Assembly: GCA_028819215.1 (NCBI GenBank)
Contig: JAPPMG010000096.1
Span: 62,001-126,000 of the forward strand
Direction: 5' to 3'
DNA length: 64,000 nt
From: Bryobacterales bacterium
GTDB taxonomy: Bacteria; Acidobacteriota; Terriglobia; Bryobacterales; UBA6623
The notes below the pieces were generated by a model. The model was not told the DNA's origin. It worked only from the letters and a program-made list of their open reading frames with translations, and ran no database searches. The translations under genes were made by a program, and so were the position numbers. The first letter of the stretch is position 1. Each line of letters starts with the position of its first letter. Shown here piece by piece: positions 8,018-16,689 of this stretch.

Positions 8018-8797
8018 TCAGCCCTTCTCGGCTCGCTCCAGCAGGCGCACTGGAATTCCCGCATTTGCGAGGATGCCCTTCAGGCCGTTTGATGTGTAGG
8101 TGCCGTAATGAAAGATCGAGGCCGCCAGGGCCGCGTCTGCGCAGCCCTCTGTCAGGACATCCACAAAGTCCTGCGGCACGCCGCCGCCGCCGCTCGCAAT
8201 GACCGGTATGCGTGTTGCCTCCGCGATGCTGCGGGTCAGCTCGCAGTCGAAGCCGTCCTTGGTCCCGTCCGCATCCATCGACGTCAGCAAGATTTCGCCC
8301 GCTCCCGTGGACTCGCCCTCCTGGGCCCATCCGACAGCATCGATCCCGGTGTCCTTGCGTCCGCCGTACGTGTTGACACTCCAGCGCCCCGGCCCTTGGC
8401 GCCGGGCATCGATCGCTAGCACCACCGCTTGCGCTCCGAATTTCTCAGACAGCTCCCGTATCAGCCCGGGGCGCTCCACCGCGGCCGTGTTCACCGAGAC
8501 CTTGTCCGCCCCCGCCATCAGGATCTTGCGCGCATCGGCGACGGATCGAATCCCTCCCCCAACAGTCAATGGGATGAACACATTGCGCGCCGTCCGCAGC
8601 ACCACGTCCACCATCGTCTCGCGATGATCGCTCGATGCGGTGATGTCCAAGAACACCAGCTCGTCGGCGCCGTCCTCGTTGTAACGTGCGCTGAGCTCGA
8701 CAGGGTCGCCGGCATCTTGCAGGCCGACAAAGTTCACGCCCTTAACCACCCGGCCCCCCGTGACGTCGAGGCAGGGGATGATGCGTCGAGTCAGCAT
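8018..8797 (-). CDS. hisF: Imidazole glycerol phosphate synthase, cyclase subunit
   Basis: 259 residues from the ATG at 8797. TIM-barrel synthase subunit that, with ammonia from HisH, turns PRFAR into imidazole glycerol phosphate and AICAR. It has the N-terminal [15 protein letters not shown] with the catalytic aspartate, TVGGGIRS and ASGGGG phosphate-binding loops, and [15 protein letters not shown] with the second catalytic aspartate. The start overlaps the end of hisH by 7 bases, so the two partners are translationally coupled. Confidence 0.95.
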   Translation of the reverse strand: MLTRRIIPCLDVTGGRVVKGVNFVGLQDAGDPVELSARYNEDGADELVFLDITASSDHRETMVDVVLRTARNVFIPLTVGGGIRSVADARKILMAGADKVSVNTAAVERPGLIRELSEKFGAQAVVLAIDARRQGPGRWSVNTYGGRKDTGIDAVGWAQEGESTGAGEILLTSMDADGTKDGFDCELTRSIAEATRIPVIASGGGGVPQDFVDVLTEGCADAALAASIFHYGTYTSNGLKGILANAGIPVRLLERAEKG

Positions 8798-9402
8798 GGC
8801 TCGGCTTCTAGGAAGTTGCGCACGATGCGCTGCCCGAGAGGGCCCGACTTTTCCGGGTGGAATTGCACGCCAAACACGTTGCCGCGTTCGAGGGCGGCGC
8901 AAAAGCTCTTTTCCGCATAGTTGCATAGCGCGGCAGCATGTCCGGCTGCGGCGGGCGCGGGCACATAGTAGCTGTTGGCGAAGTACACGTATGGCTCCGC
9001 CCCAATCTCGCGCAACAGCCGCGATTCGCCCTGCACTTCGAGACGATTCCAGCCCATGTGCGGCACCCGGGCGTCCGGAGGAAAGCGCACCACGCGGCCC
9101 GGATAGACTCCCAGCCCTTGCTCGGGCGCCTCCTCACTGCTGTCGAACAGGGCTTGCAATCCGAGGCAGATTCCGAGAAACGGCACTCCGGCAGCGATCC
9201 GCTCGCGCAGCGTCTCGCGCACTTGCAGGCGGTCCAAGGCTCGCAGCAATTGGCCGTAGTGGCCGACTCCCGGCAGGATGATGCGGTCAGCGGACTTGAG
9301 GCCTGCCGCGTCCGCGACGATGCGAAACGGCGCCGACACGCTTTCCAGCGTGTTGGCGACCGAGCGCAGGTTTCCGGCGCCGTAATCGAACACGGCCGTC
9401 AC
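8791..9402 (-). CDS. hisH: Imidazole glycerol phosphate synthase, glutaminase subunit
   Basis: 203-residue class I glutamine amidotransferase that delivers ammonia to HisF. It begins with GTG at 9402, giving [14 protein letters not shown], the standard N-terminus. The nucleophile is C79 in LGICLGLQ. The His-Glu pair is in [10 protein letters not shown], and LPGVGHYG forms part of the oxyanion region. One base separates its start from the hisB stop, and it overlaps hisF by 7 bases. Confidence 0.94.
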   Translation of the reverse strand: MTAVFDYGAGNLRSVANTLESVSAPFRIVADAAGLKSADRIILPGVGHYGQLLRALDRLQVRETLRERIAAGVPFLGICLGLQALFDSSEEAPEQGLGVYPGRVVRFPPDARVPHMGWNRLEVQGESRLLREIGAEPYVYFANSYYVPAPAAAGHAAALCNYAEKSFCAALERGNVFGVQFHPEKSGPLGQRIVRNFLEAEPC

Positions 9403-9403
9403 T

Positions 9404-10009
9404 TCAGGCCCCCTTTGCCAGCACGCCCTTGGTGCTCGGAAGTTGATCCTTGAGTCGCGCGTCCCTGGAGCAGGCGAAGCGCATGGCCTTGGCCCAGCAC
9501 TTGAACAGCGCTTCGATGCGATGGTGGCTCGAGCGCCCGTACAGGATCCGCAAGTGCAGATTGGCGCCGCAATGCGCCACGAAACCGTCGAAGAAGTCGT
9601 GCAAGAGCTCGACCTGCAGGTCACCGACCAAGCGGAATCGGGCCGGCGCGCGATACACGAGAGCCGGGCGTCCGCTCAGGTCCACCGCGGCAGCGGCGAG
9701 CGATTCGTCCATGGGCATCAGGAAATACCCGCTGCGCAGGATGCCCACCTTGTCTCCAAGCGCCGACGCGAACGCTTGGCCCAGGACGATGCCGCAGTCC
9801 TCGACCGTGTGGTGCTGGTCCACGTCCAAATCCCCGTCCGCCCTCAGTGCTAGGTCGAAGCCACCGTGACGGGCGAACGACTCCAGCATGTGATCGAAGA
9901 AGCGGATTCCGGTCTGGATCTCGTACTGGCCGGTGCCGTCGATGTTGAGGTCGGCCCGGATGCGGGTCTCTTTGGTGTTGCGCTCAACTTGCGCCTTGCG
10001 TGGCGTCAT
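9404..10009 (-). CDS. hisB: Imidazoleglycerol-phosphate dehydratase
   Basis: 201 residues from the ATG at 10009. Monofunctional IGP dehydratase, the step after HisF/HisH. The metal-binding histidine motifs are [26 protein letters not shown] and, in the second half, [11 protein letters not shown]. There is no N-terminal HAD phosphatase domain as in the bifunctional enterobacterial HisB. Instead a free-standing HAD gene lies immediately upstream and overlaps it by 4 bases (ATGA). Confidence 0.95.
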   Translation of the reverse strand: MTPRKAQVERNTKETRIRADLNIDGTGQYEIQTGIRFFDHMLESFARHGGFDLALRADGDLDVDQHHTVEDCGIVLGQAFASALGDKVGILRSGYFLMPMDESLAAAAVDLSGRPALVYRAPARFRLVGDLQVELLHDFFDGFVAHCGANLHLRILYGRSSHHRIEALFKCWAKAMRFACSRDARLKDQLPSTKGVLAKGA

Positions 10010-10683
10010 TGCAGCACGTCCTCCACGTCGTTCACGCTGTCGAGCACTGTTTCTGCCCCGAGTCGCTCGAACAGGCGGCGCGTTTCTTCGTGTTGGGGCG
10101 TGCCGGGCGCGGCGATGCCGATGAAGCGCACCTTCGCGCCCAGGGCGGCGCGGCAATCGTCGACGTTGTCGCCAATGAACACGATCTCGGCTCCGGGAAC
10201 GGCCGCGGCGATTCTGAGCAGCCCGTCCGGCGCCGGCTTGCGGTTCTCGACTTGCTCGTGCGTGATGATCGGGTCGAACCCGATCTGCGGGCAGAAGCGG
10301 CGCAGGGTATGTTGCGTCGAGCGCATGCCGCGCCCGGTAAAGATGCCGAGGCGATGGTCCGCGGCCAGCCGCTCCAGCGTTCCCGAATTCACAAGCCAGC
10401 GTTCGTCGCGGATGTACCCCTCACCGGCGCGACCCCAGTACAGATCGCGGCCGAATTCCCGGACTTCCCGCTCGTCAGCCTCCACGCCCGCTTCTTGGAT
10501 CGCGTGCATGGCGATATCCGAGTCGTCGTTGTACCCGCCGCGGTTCTTGATGCGAACAATGTCGGCTTGCGACATTTCGCGACCGCAGAATTGCCGAACC
10601 GTTTCGATCAGGGCCCTCCGAAAGGTCAGCGTAGGGTCCACCAGCACGCCGTCCATATCGAATACCAGCATCCGCCGCTTCAT
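10006..10683 (-). CDS. HAD-superfamily phosphatase in the his operon, candidate histidinol-phosphatase
   Basis: 225 residues. HAD subfamily I phosphatase: motif I is FDMDGVLVD (nucleophile D9, acid D11), motif II is IFTGRG, the motif III lysine is in ENRKPAPDG, and motif IV is FIGDNVDDC. An alpha-helical cap lies between motifs I and II. Coupled by ATGA overlaps to hisC before it and hisB after it, it sits between the aminotransferase that makes histidinol phosphate and the dehydratase. No hisN gene lies in the operon, so histidinol-phosphate phosphatase is the natural guess. It is not the enterobacterial HisB-N type, and a PHP-type histidinol-phosphatase is present at 50389-51258, so the role is unproven. 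Confidence 0.75.
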   Translation of the reverse strand: MKRRMLVFDMDGVLVDPTLTFRRALIETVRQFCGREMSQADIVRIKNRGGYNDDSDIAMHAIQEAGVEADEREVREFGRDLYWGRAGEGYIRDERWLVNSGTLERLAADHRLGIFTGRGMRSTQHTLRRFCPQIGFDPIITHEQVENRKPAPDGLLRIAAAVPGAEIVFIGDNVDDCRAALGAKVRFIGIAAPGTPQHEETRRLFERLGAETVLDSVNDVEDVLQ

Positions 10684-11741
10684 CGCCCCAGTACCTCTCG
10701 CAGGGCGGCGATGAATCGCACGGTCACCTCCAGCGGCCCGACTGTGACGCGCACCGCCCCGGGGACGTGCCTGGATTGATCGCGGATCAGGATGCCCCGG
10801 CCAGACAGCGCATCGCAGACTTCGGCCGCTGCGTCGCCAACCTCGAACAGGACGAAGTTGGCACGGCTCGGCCAGTATCGGACACGCAGTTCCTCAAGCG
10901 CCGCGCAGAGCAGTTCTCTGGCCTGCAGCACTTGCCGCACGTATTCGCGGACGTAGGCCTGGTCCTCGATCGCGGCCAGGGCGCAGCGAATCGCGAGCGA
11001 GTTGACGCCATAGGGCGACTGCCCCTTTCGCGCGATGGCGATATTGCCCAGCTGGGACGCGAGCACGCCCACCCGCAGGCCGGCCATGCCGTACGCCTTG
11101 GAGAACGTGCGAGCCACGAAGAGGTTGGGCCAGTCCTGTATCAGCCCGACCACCGTCTCGCCGTGAAAGTCAAAGTAGGCTTCGTCGATGAGCACCGCGC
11201 AGCCATCTGCAGCTCTGAGAATCTGTTCCGCTTGCTCTTGGCCGAGCACGCCGCCAGTCGGGTTATTGGGCGACGCGATGCAGATCGCCCTTGTCCGCTT
11301 GCCGATCGATGCCATCAATTCGCTGACCGGAAATCCAAGATCGGGCTGCCTGTACGGCACTGGGACCGGTACTCCGCCGACCAATTGGGCGTAGAACTTG
11401 AACATGCTGAACGAGGGCGTAGGAATGATGACCTCGTCGCCCGGGTCCACGTAAGCGTGCATCACCGCGTTGATCACCTCGTCCGTGCCTGCGCCGAGGA
11501 TCACTTGGTCGCCGTCCACGCCTAGGTGGGCTCCCAGCCTGCGCCTCGCTTCGGCGTATTCCGGATAGGTGGCCACGAAGCCGCGGCTCGCCGCGGTCCG
11601 CAGCACGTCCAGCACCTTGGGCGAGCAACCCGCCACGTTCTCGTTGAAGTCCAGACGCAGCTTTTGGCCGCGGCCTTCCAAGGGCGGGTTGTACGGGTCC
11701 ATCTCCCGCACGGCTCGACGCGGTGTCGGCGGCCTAGGCAC
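10680..11741 (-). CDS. hisC: Histidinol-phosphate aminotransferase
   Basis: PLP-dependent fold-type I aminotransferase of about 353 residues that converts imidazole acetol phosphate to histidinol phosphate. Key motifs are LDFNEN near the N-terminus, SPNNPTGG, LIDEAYFDF with the PLP aspartate, and TFSKAYGMAGLR with the PLP-binding lysine. The GTG at 11741 is chosen because GGAG lies 9 nt before it and the start overlaps hisD by 8 bases. An ATG at 11702 is the alternative but has no properly spaced ribosome-binding site. The 3' end overlaps the HAD gene as ATGA. Confidence 0.92.
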   Translation of the reverse strand: MPRPPTPRRAVREMDPYNPPLEGRGQKLRLDFNENVAGCSPKVLDVLRTAASRGFVATYPEYAEARRRLGAHLGVDGDQVILGAGTDEVINAVMHAYVDPGDEVIIPTPSFSMFKFYAQLVGGVPVPVPYRQPDLGFPVSELMASIGKRTRAICIASPNNPTGGVLGQEQAEQILRAADGCAVLIDEAYFDFHGETVVGLIQDWPNLFVARTFSKAYGMAGLRVGVLASQLGNIAIARKGQSPYGVNSLAIRCALAAIEDQAYVREYVRQVLQARELLCAALEELRVRYWPSRANFVLFEVGDAAAEVCDALSGRGILIRDQSRHVPGAVRVTVGPLEVTVRFIAALREVLGR

Positions 11742-13008
11742 GGGGCAATTCTCCCGGCGCGCCCGTGCGGCTCTCGATCGAACGGGCGTGCGCTTCCAGC
11801 CCCTCGGCGCGCGCAAGCGCCGTGGCGGCCGGGGCCAGCTTCGCCAAGCCTGCTTCGGTCAGCTTCTGCACTGATACGATCTTGACGTAGTCGAGGACGC
11901 TGAGCCCTCCCCGCAGGCGGGCGCTGCCGCCGGTCGGGAGTACATGGTTGGGCCCGGCCACATAATCGCCGGCCGCTTCCGGGCTCCACTCGCCCACGAA
12001 CACGCTGCCGGCGTGGCGCACTTGCTCCAACGGCACGGACTCGCTGATCGCTAGGTGCTCTGGCGCGATGCGGTCGGACAGCTCGCACGCTTCCGCGAGG
12101 CTGTCCGTGACGACCGCGGCGCTATTGTCGCGGATTGCCCTAGCGGCGACTTCGCGGGTAGGCAGCGTCCGCATCTGTAGCGCCACCTGCCGGGCGACGG
12201 CCTCGGCCAACCCGCGGGACGGTGTCAGCAAGATCGCGGCCGCGTCCACATCGTGCTCCGCTTGGGCCAGCATGTCCGAGGCGAGCGCATGCGGGTCGCC
12301 TTCGTCGAAGACCAGCACGATCTCCGTCGGGCCGGCCACGAAGTCAATGCCTGTCTCCCCGGCCAGCAGCTTCTTGGCGGCCGCGACATAGGCGTTGCCC
12401 GGGCCCACGATCCTGTCCACCTTGGGAACCGATTGCGTTCCGAAGGCGAGGGCAGCGATGGCTTGCGCGCCGCCAATGGCATAGACTTCGTCCAGGTCCA
12501 GCAGGGCGGCCGTGCCCAGCGTTTCGGCCGAGGGCCTTGGCGAAGCGACCGCGATCCGCTCTACTCCCGCGACCAGTGCCGGGACTGCCGTCATCATGAT
12601 CGTGGAAGGCAATGGATAGCGTCCTCCGGGGATGTAGGCTCCCACGGCTGCCAGCGGCCGCACCAACTGGCCCAGTTCGATGCCGGGACCCGCAGCCTCC
12701 ATCCACTCCAGCGGCATCTGGCGCTCTGCGTAGGCCCGGATTCGCTCGCTGGCGAACGACACGGCATCCGCCAAGTCCGGAGCCAAGCCTGCTCGCGCTT
12801 CGGCGATACGTCTTGGCGGCACGCGGACGGACTCGTCGGAGAGGCCGTCCAGCCTCCGCGCGTACTCGTACAGGGCGTCGTCGCCGCGCTCGCGGACCGC
12901 TCGTATGATCGGCTCGACCACTCGCTCCGCCTCGTCGAGCCGGTCGGCGCGACCCCGCAGAAGCTGCTCGACTGCCTCTCGGTCGCGGCTGGAGACGATG
13001 CGAAGCAT
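11734..13008 (-). CDS. hisD: Histidinol dehydrogenase
   Basis: 424 residues from the ATG at 13008, normal for the zinc-dependent enzyme that oxidises histidinol to histidine with two NAD molecules. Recognisable motifs are YIPGGRYPLPS, AIGGAQAIAALAFGT, DRIVGPGNAYVAAAK, DFVAGPTEI, QAEHDVDA (zinc/substrate histidine) and RIAPEHL. It follows hisI after 16 bases and overlaps hisC by 8. Confidence 0.96.
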   Translation of the reverse strand: MLRIVSSRDREAVEQLLRGRADRLDEAERVVEPIIRAVRERGDDALYEYARRLDGLSDESVRVPPRRIAEARAGLAPDLADAVSFASERIRAYAERQMPLEWMEAAGPGIELGQLVRPLAAVGAYIPGGRYPLPSTIMMTAVPALVAGVERIAVASPRPSAETLGTAALLDLDEVYAIGGAQAIAALAFGTQSVPKVDRIVGPGNAYVAAAKKLLAGETGIDFVAGPTEIVLVFDEGDPHALASDMLAQAEHDVDAAAILLTPSRGLAEAVARQVALQMRTLPTREVAARAIRDNSAAVVTDSLAEACELSDRIAPEHLAISESVPLEQVRHAGSVFVGEWSPEAAGDYVAGPNHVLPTGGSARLRGGLSVLDYVKIVSVQKLTEAGLAKLAPAATALARAEGLEAHARSIESRTGAPGELPRA

Positions 13009-13024
13009 GGCTGCTGTCCCCGGC

Positions 13025-13399
13025 CTAGGGGCCGAAGACCTTGGCGGGATCGTACGTGGGCTTGTCGGTGACCTTCCAGTCCCCGGCTTCAAGCGTTCGG
13101 TAGAAACAGCTTCGGTAGCCTTCGTGGCAGACTCCCGGACCGACTGCTTCGGCGTGCACCAGCACCGTGTCGAGGTCGCAATCGACCTCCAGGCGCTTGA
13201 GCAGCAAGTAGTGTCCTGAAGTCTCGCCCTTGATCCAGAGCTTGTTGCGAGTGCGGCTGAAGAAGGTGACCCTGCCGGTGGACACGGTCTTTTCGAACGC
13301 CTCTTCGTTCATGAACCCCAGCATCAGCACGCGCCCGTCCCGGTGATCCTGCACGATGGCGGGCACCAGCCCGTTGGATTTGGCAAAATTCAGTTGCAT
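13025..13399 (-). CDS. hisI: Phosphoribosyl-AMP cyclohydrolase
   Basis: 124 residues, the cyclohydrolase domain only; the HisE pyrophosphohydrolase domain often fused to it is absent. Motifs are VLMLGFMNEEAF, RNKLWIKGETSGH, the aspartate-rich VDCDLDTVLV (magnesium site) and the zinc cysteines in VCHEGYRSCFYR. It is the first gene of the operon, with GGAGG 5 nt before the ATG. About 60 nt of leader contain a GC-rich inverted region; I could not identify a his leader peptide or T-box. Confidence 0.94.
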   Translation of the reverse strand: MQLNFAKSNGLVPAIVQDHRDGRVLMLGFMNEEAFEKTVSTGRVTFFSRTRNKLWIKGETSGHYLLLKRLEVDCDLDTVLVHAEAVGPGVCHEGYRSCFYRTLEAGDWKVTDKPTYDPAKVFGP

Positions 13400-13496
13400 C
13401 GCAATCCTCCGCGTGGACCGGCATCGGGCGTGCTCCCAAGCCGCGACCAGCGCCCCTCGCGGCGGCGCTCGCAGTTGAGCACGGGGCCAGAATCTC

Positions 13497-13502
13497 AGAA
13501 TA
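13497..13502 (-). promoter_or_regulatory. Candidate -10 box (TATTCT) of the his operon
   Basis: Reading the minus strand, TATTCT lies 97 nt before the hisI ATG in the only sizeable gap upstream of the his operon (130 bases to trkH). Four of six bases fit the consensus and no good -35 element is visible, so this is weak. Confidence 0.25.
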
Positions 13503-13529
13503 TCAAGCTCCGAAGCTGGCCGACCCGGG

Positions 13530-14981
13530 CTACTTGCGCCAGAACCACGGCGTCAGCGTCACCAGCATCGTGTAGAACTCGAGCCGACCCGCGATCATGT
13601 CAAAGCTCAGCACCCACTTGGCCAGCGTCGGCAGCGCTGCGTAGTTGTCCGTCGGCCCGACTCCTCCCAGTGCGGGGCCGATGTTGAACATCGAAGCGGC
13701 CACCGCTGAGATGGCCGTGAAGACATCGACCCCGACCGAGGCCAGCAGCAGGCAGGACACGAAATTGACCATGAAGGCCAGATAGACCAGATTGAGCAGG
13801 CTCTGAATGGTCGACTCGGGCACGACTCTGCCTCCGAGCCTGACGGCGAACACGCCGTGACGCTCCACCATGCGCTTGAACTCGCGAGATACCACCTTGA
13901 ACAGGAGCAAGATCCGCGAGATCTTCATCCCGCTGGCGGTTGATCCGGTGCAGCCGCCGGTGAACATCAGCACCAGCAGGGCCAGCTGGCCCAGCGGTGG
14001 CCACAATTCGAAGTCGTCCGTTGCGAAACCGGTCGTAGTGGTGATGGACGAGACTTGGAACAGCGCAGTGCGCAAGGATTCTTCCGCGGCGTAGCCGAGT
14101 CGCCAGTGCAGCAAGGCTCCCACTGCGAGGGTCGCGAGGCCGATTAGCCCCAGATAGTGCCGGAACTCGTGGTCGCGCAGCGCCGCTACCGGTCGGAGCT
14201 CACGCAGCGCGCGGTAGTGCAGGATGAAGCTGGCGCCGCCGAGAATCATGAACGCGATCGTGACGTACTCGATGACAGGGCTGTTAAACGCACCGATGCT
14301 GGCTGTCCGGGTGGAGAAGCCGCCAGTCGCCAGCGTCGCGAAGGCATGCGCGACCGCGTCGAACGGCTCCATTCCCGCGACTGTCAGCAAGAGAACCAGC
14401 GCTCCGGTCAGGGCCACGTAGACGCCCCACAGAGAGGTGGCGGTCTCGGCTACGCGCGGCGTCAGCTTCTCCGACTTGGCCCCGGAGAACTCCGCCCGGT
14501 ACAGGTGCATGCCGCCGTGTCCGACCAGCGGCAGGACCGCGATGACCAGTACCACGATGCCCATGCCGCCCAGCCACGACGACAGCGCTCGCCAGAGCAG
14601 GATCGGGCGCGACAGAGACTCCACCTCGGCCAGGATCGACGCTCCCGTGGTAGTCACGCCGGAAGTGGCTTCGAACACGGCATCCGTCACGCTGTCGATG
14701 CCTGGAGCGAGCACGAAGGGCAGGCTGCCGAACAGGCTTGCGCCCAGCCACACCGCCACGGTCAGCAAGATGCCCTCGCGCTGCGTGAGTTCGCGGCGGG
14801 TGCCGCGGCAGGCCAGCCAGAGCGCGATTCCAAAACCGCCAGTCAGGCATGTGGAGCCGGCCAGCGCGGCAAGGTCTTCGCCGCCGGTCGCGAGCGAGTA
14901 CGCCAGCGGGATGCCCATGCAGGCGCCGAACGCCGCGAGGAAGAGCCCGAGGACCCGGCCGATGTGGGTCCAGTGGATCAC
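13530..14981 (-). CDS. trkH: Trk potassium uptake protein, membrane subunit
   Basis: 483-residue polytopic membrane protein, the potassium-translocating subunit of Trk. Four pore loops with selectivity-filter glycines can be seen in order: SGVTTTGAS, LATGGFSTRT, SITTTTGFATDD and GPALGGVGP. The conserved FTGGCTGSTASG and the C-terminal SFDMIAGRLEFYT, close to the usual GR(L/M)E motif, support the family. Its ATG overlaps the TGA of trkA by 4 bases, giving coupled synthesis of channel and regulator. Confidence 0.94.
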   Translation of the reverse strand: MIHWTHIGRVLGLFLAAFGACMGIPLAYSLATGGEDLAALAGSTCLTGGFGIALWLACRGTRRELTQREGILLTVAVWLGASLFGSLPFVLAPGIDSVTDAVFEATSGVTTTGASILAEVESLSRPILLWRALSSWLGGMGIVVLVIAVLPLVGHGGMHLYRAEFSGAKSEKLTPRVAETATSLWGVYVALTGALVLLLTVAGMEPFDAVAHAFATLATGGFSTRTASIGAFNSPVIEYVTIAFMILGGASFILHYRALRELRPVAALRDHEFRHYLGLIGLATLAVGALLHWRLGYAAEESLRTALFQVSSITTTTGFATDDFELWPPLGQLALLVLMFTGGCTGSTASGMKISRILLLFKVVSREFKRMVERHGVFAVRLGGRVVPESTIQSLLNLVYLAFMVNFVSCLLLASVGVDVFTAISAVAASMFNIGPALGGVGPTDNYAALPTLAKWVLSFDMIAGRLEFYTMLVTLTPWFWRK

Positions 14982-16360
14982 GCGGCGTTCCTGTGGCGGA
15001 TCCTTTTCCCCAAGAACTGCGATTCCAGTTCAGGCACGGTGTCTGCCAGCGAGAAGATGATCACTCGGTCGCCTTGCTGGACCGACGCCTCGCCACGCGG
15101 AACGGTCACGTAGCCGTTATCGCGCACGATCGCCCCGACCACGGCCCCGCGAGGCATCTTGATGTCGCGCAGCTTGCGGTTGACGATGTTGGAGCCCTTG
15201 GTCGCGATGAACTCGAGGGCTTCGGCCTCTTCTTCGCGAAACGTGGTCACTGACAGCACGTCGGCCTTGCGGACGAAGCTCAGGATCATGTCCACGGCGG
15301 TCAGCCGCTGGCTGATGGCAGTGTTGATGCCCAGACGTTGCACGATTGGCAGATAGTTCGTGCGGTTCGTCAGGGCGACGATCTTGTCGGCCCCGAGCCG
15401 CCGCGCCAACAGCGAGGCGACGACATTGTCGGCATCGTCGCGGGTGAGTGCGAGAAAGGCGTCGGCACCCTCGATGTTCTCCTCTTCGAGGGTCTGCTGG
15501 TCGGTCGGGTCACCGTGGACCACCACTGTCCTGTCAAGGATCTCCGAGATCATCTCGCAGCGGTCCGGGTCGCGCTCGATGAGCTTGACTTGCACTCCGG
15601 CCTGCTCGAGCTCCTGCGCGACCCAGATACCGAGCTGTCGTCCGCCGACGATCACTACCCTGCGCAGGGCTGATTTTTCCTGGATCCCCATGAACGCGAA
15701 CACAGCGCTGAGGTCCTCGCTGGTGGTGCAGATATAGATGTGGTCGCCGGGCTGAAGCTTCTGCGCCCCATGCGGGATGATGACCTCTTGGCCCCTGAAG
15801 ATCATCGCGATCATGCTGTTCTTCGGGGGGCCGGCGGCGTCGAGTTCCTCCACGGTCTTGCCGGCAAACCAGCTGTCGGCATCAACGTTCATGCCGAAGA
15901 GCTTGATCTTGCCGTCGGCGAAGTCCAAGATGTCGGACACGCCCGGCGCATGCAGGACGCGCATGATGCGGTCCATGATCGTGGTCTCCGGGTGGATGAT
16001 GCGGTCCACGTTGAGCCCGAGTACGCCGAGGATCTGGTCCCAGTGGCGGAACTCGTGCGTCCGTAGCCGGGCGACCTTGATCGCGACGTTCGAGTTTGCC
16101 TGGGCAATCATGCAGGTGAGCAGGTTGATCTCGTCGGAGTCCGTCTCCGCGATCAACATCTCGGAATCGGCGAGCCCTGCCTTCTCCAGGGTGCTCACGC
16201 TGCTGGCGCTGCCTCGGACTATCTTGGCGTCGAGGTGTTCCTCCAGCTCGCCGCAGCGCTGGGCATCTTTCTCGACGATCGTGACTTGATTGCCTTCTCG
16301 GATCAGGCGGGCTGCGATGAGGGCGGCGCCTTCGCCCCCTCCGGTGAGAAGAATGCGCAT
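14978..16360 (-). CDS. trkA: Trk potassium uptake protein, NAD-binding regulatory subunit
   Basis: 460-residue cytoplasmic regulator with duplicated RCK architecture. The first Rossmann domain starts at residue 1 with ILLTGGGEGAALIA, followed by a TrkA-C domain around 140-220. The second Rossmann domain begins near 230 with VVIVGGRQLG, with a second TrkA-C domain at the C-terminus. This is the TrkA plan that forms a gating ring under TrkH and responds to NAD/ATP. It precedes trkH and overlaps it by 4 bases. Confidence 0.94.
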   Translation of the reverse strand: MRILLTGGGEGAALIAARLIREGNQVTIVEKDAQRCGELEEHLDAKIVRGSASSVSTLEKAGLADSEMLIAETDSDEINLLTCMIAQANSNVAIKVARLRTHEFRHWDQILGVLGLNVDRIIHPETTIMDRIMRVLHAPGVSDILDFADGKIKLFGMNVDADSWFAGKTVEELDAAGPPKNSMIAMIFRGQEVIIPHGAQKLQPGDHIYICTTSEDLSAVFAFMGIQEKSALRRVVIVGGRQLGIWVAQELEQAGVQVKLIERDPDRCEMISEILDRTVVVHGDPTDQQTLEEENIEGADAFLALTRDDADNVVASLLARRLGADKIVALTNRTNYLPIVQRLGINTAISQRLTAVDMILSFVRKADVLSVTTFREEEAEALEFIATKGSNIVNRKLRDIKMPRGAVVGAIVRDNGYVTVPRGEASVQQGDRVIIFSLADTVPELESQFLGKRIRHRNAA

Positions 16361-16689
16361 GGCAGAAAGGCCACCAAAACCTTGAGCGTATCACGGTCAG
16401 GTGCCTTGGCGAGGCGGGTTGCGCACGCCGTCGCGCATGACTTGGACAAGCCGTTCGACAGGCGAATTCTGGGCGACGGCGGGACACGAGGCGGCCTCGC
16501 ATCACGCCAGCTCGGGCTAGGGACGACGACAGCCGTCACGCAGCTCGGATCTGGCCTCGATGGCGGGCGGCAAGCGCTCGAGTATTGAGCCATGGGCACG
16601 GCCAGCGCACTCCCATCGCAAGGGCGTTTACAGCCGACCGGAATCCCGTCCCATTCCGGCTGCCACCACAGTGATGCCGGGCAGCCGGG
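16361..16689. other. Intergenic stretch between the amidase and trkA
   Basis: 329 bases without a supported gene. It lies downstream of the amidase and upstream of trkA, so it should hold the amidase terminator and the trkAH promoter. The only clear structure is an inverted repeat at 16638-16659. Short open frames here have no ribosome-binding site and no recognisable product. No tRNA was found. Confidence 0.6.
16638..16659. terminator. Inverted repeat, possible terminator of the amidase transcript
   Basis: CCGGAAT at 16638-16644 pairs perfectly with ATTCCGG at 16653-16659 around an 8-nt loop, about 30 bases past the amidase stop codon. No run of T follows on either strand, so it is at best a Rho-assisted or processing structure. 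Confidence 0.3.

Noticed and set aside
13400-13529. Histidine leader peptide or T-box before hisI
   Set aside because: No run of His codons in a short frame and no T-box conserved sequence could be found; only a GC-rich inverted region.
16590-16670. tRNA-like fold suggested by a stem-loop followed by CCACCA
   Set aside because: The stem-loop lacks a T-loop GTTCRANNC sequence and no D- or anticodon stems fit around it. It is simply an inverted repeat.
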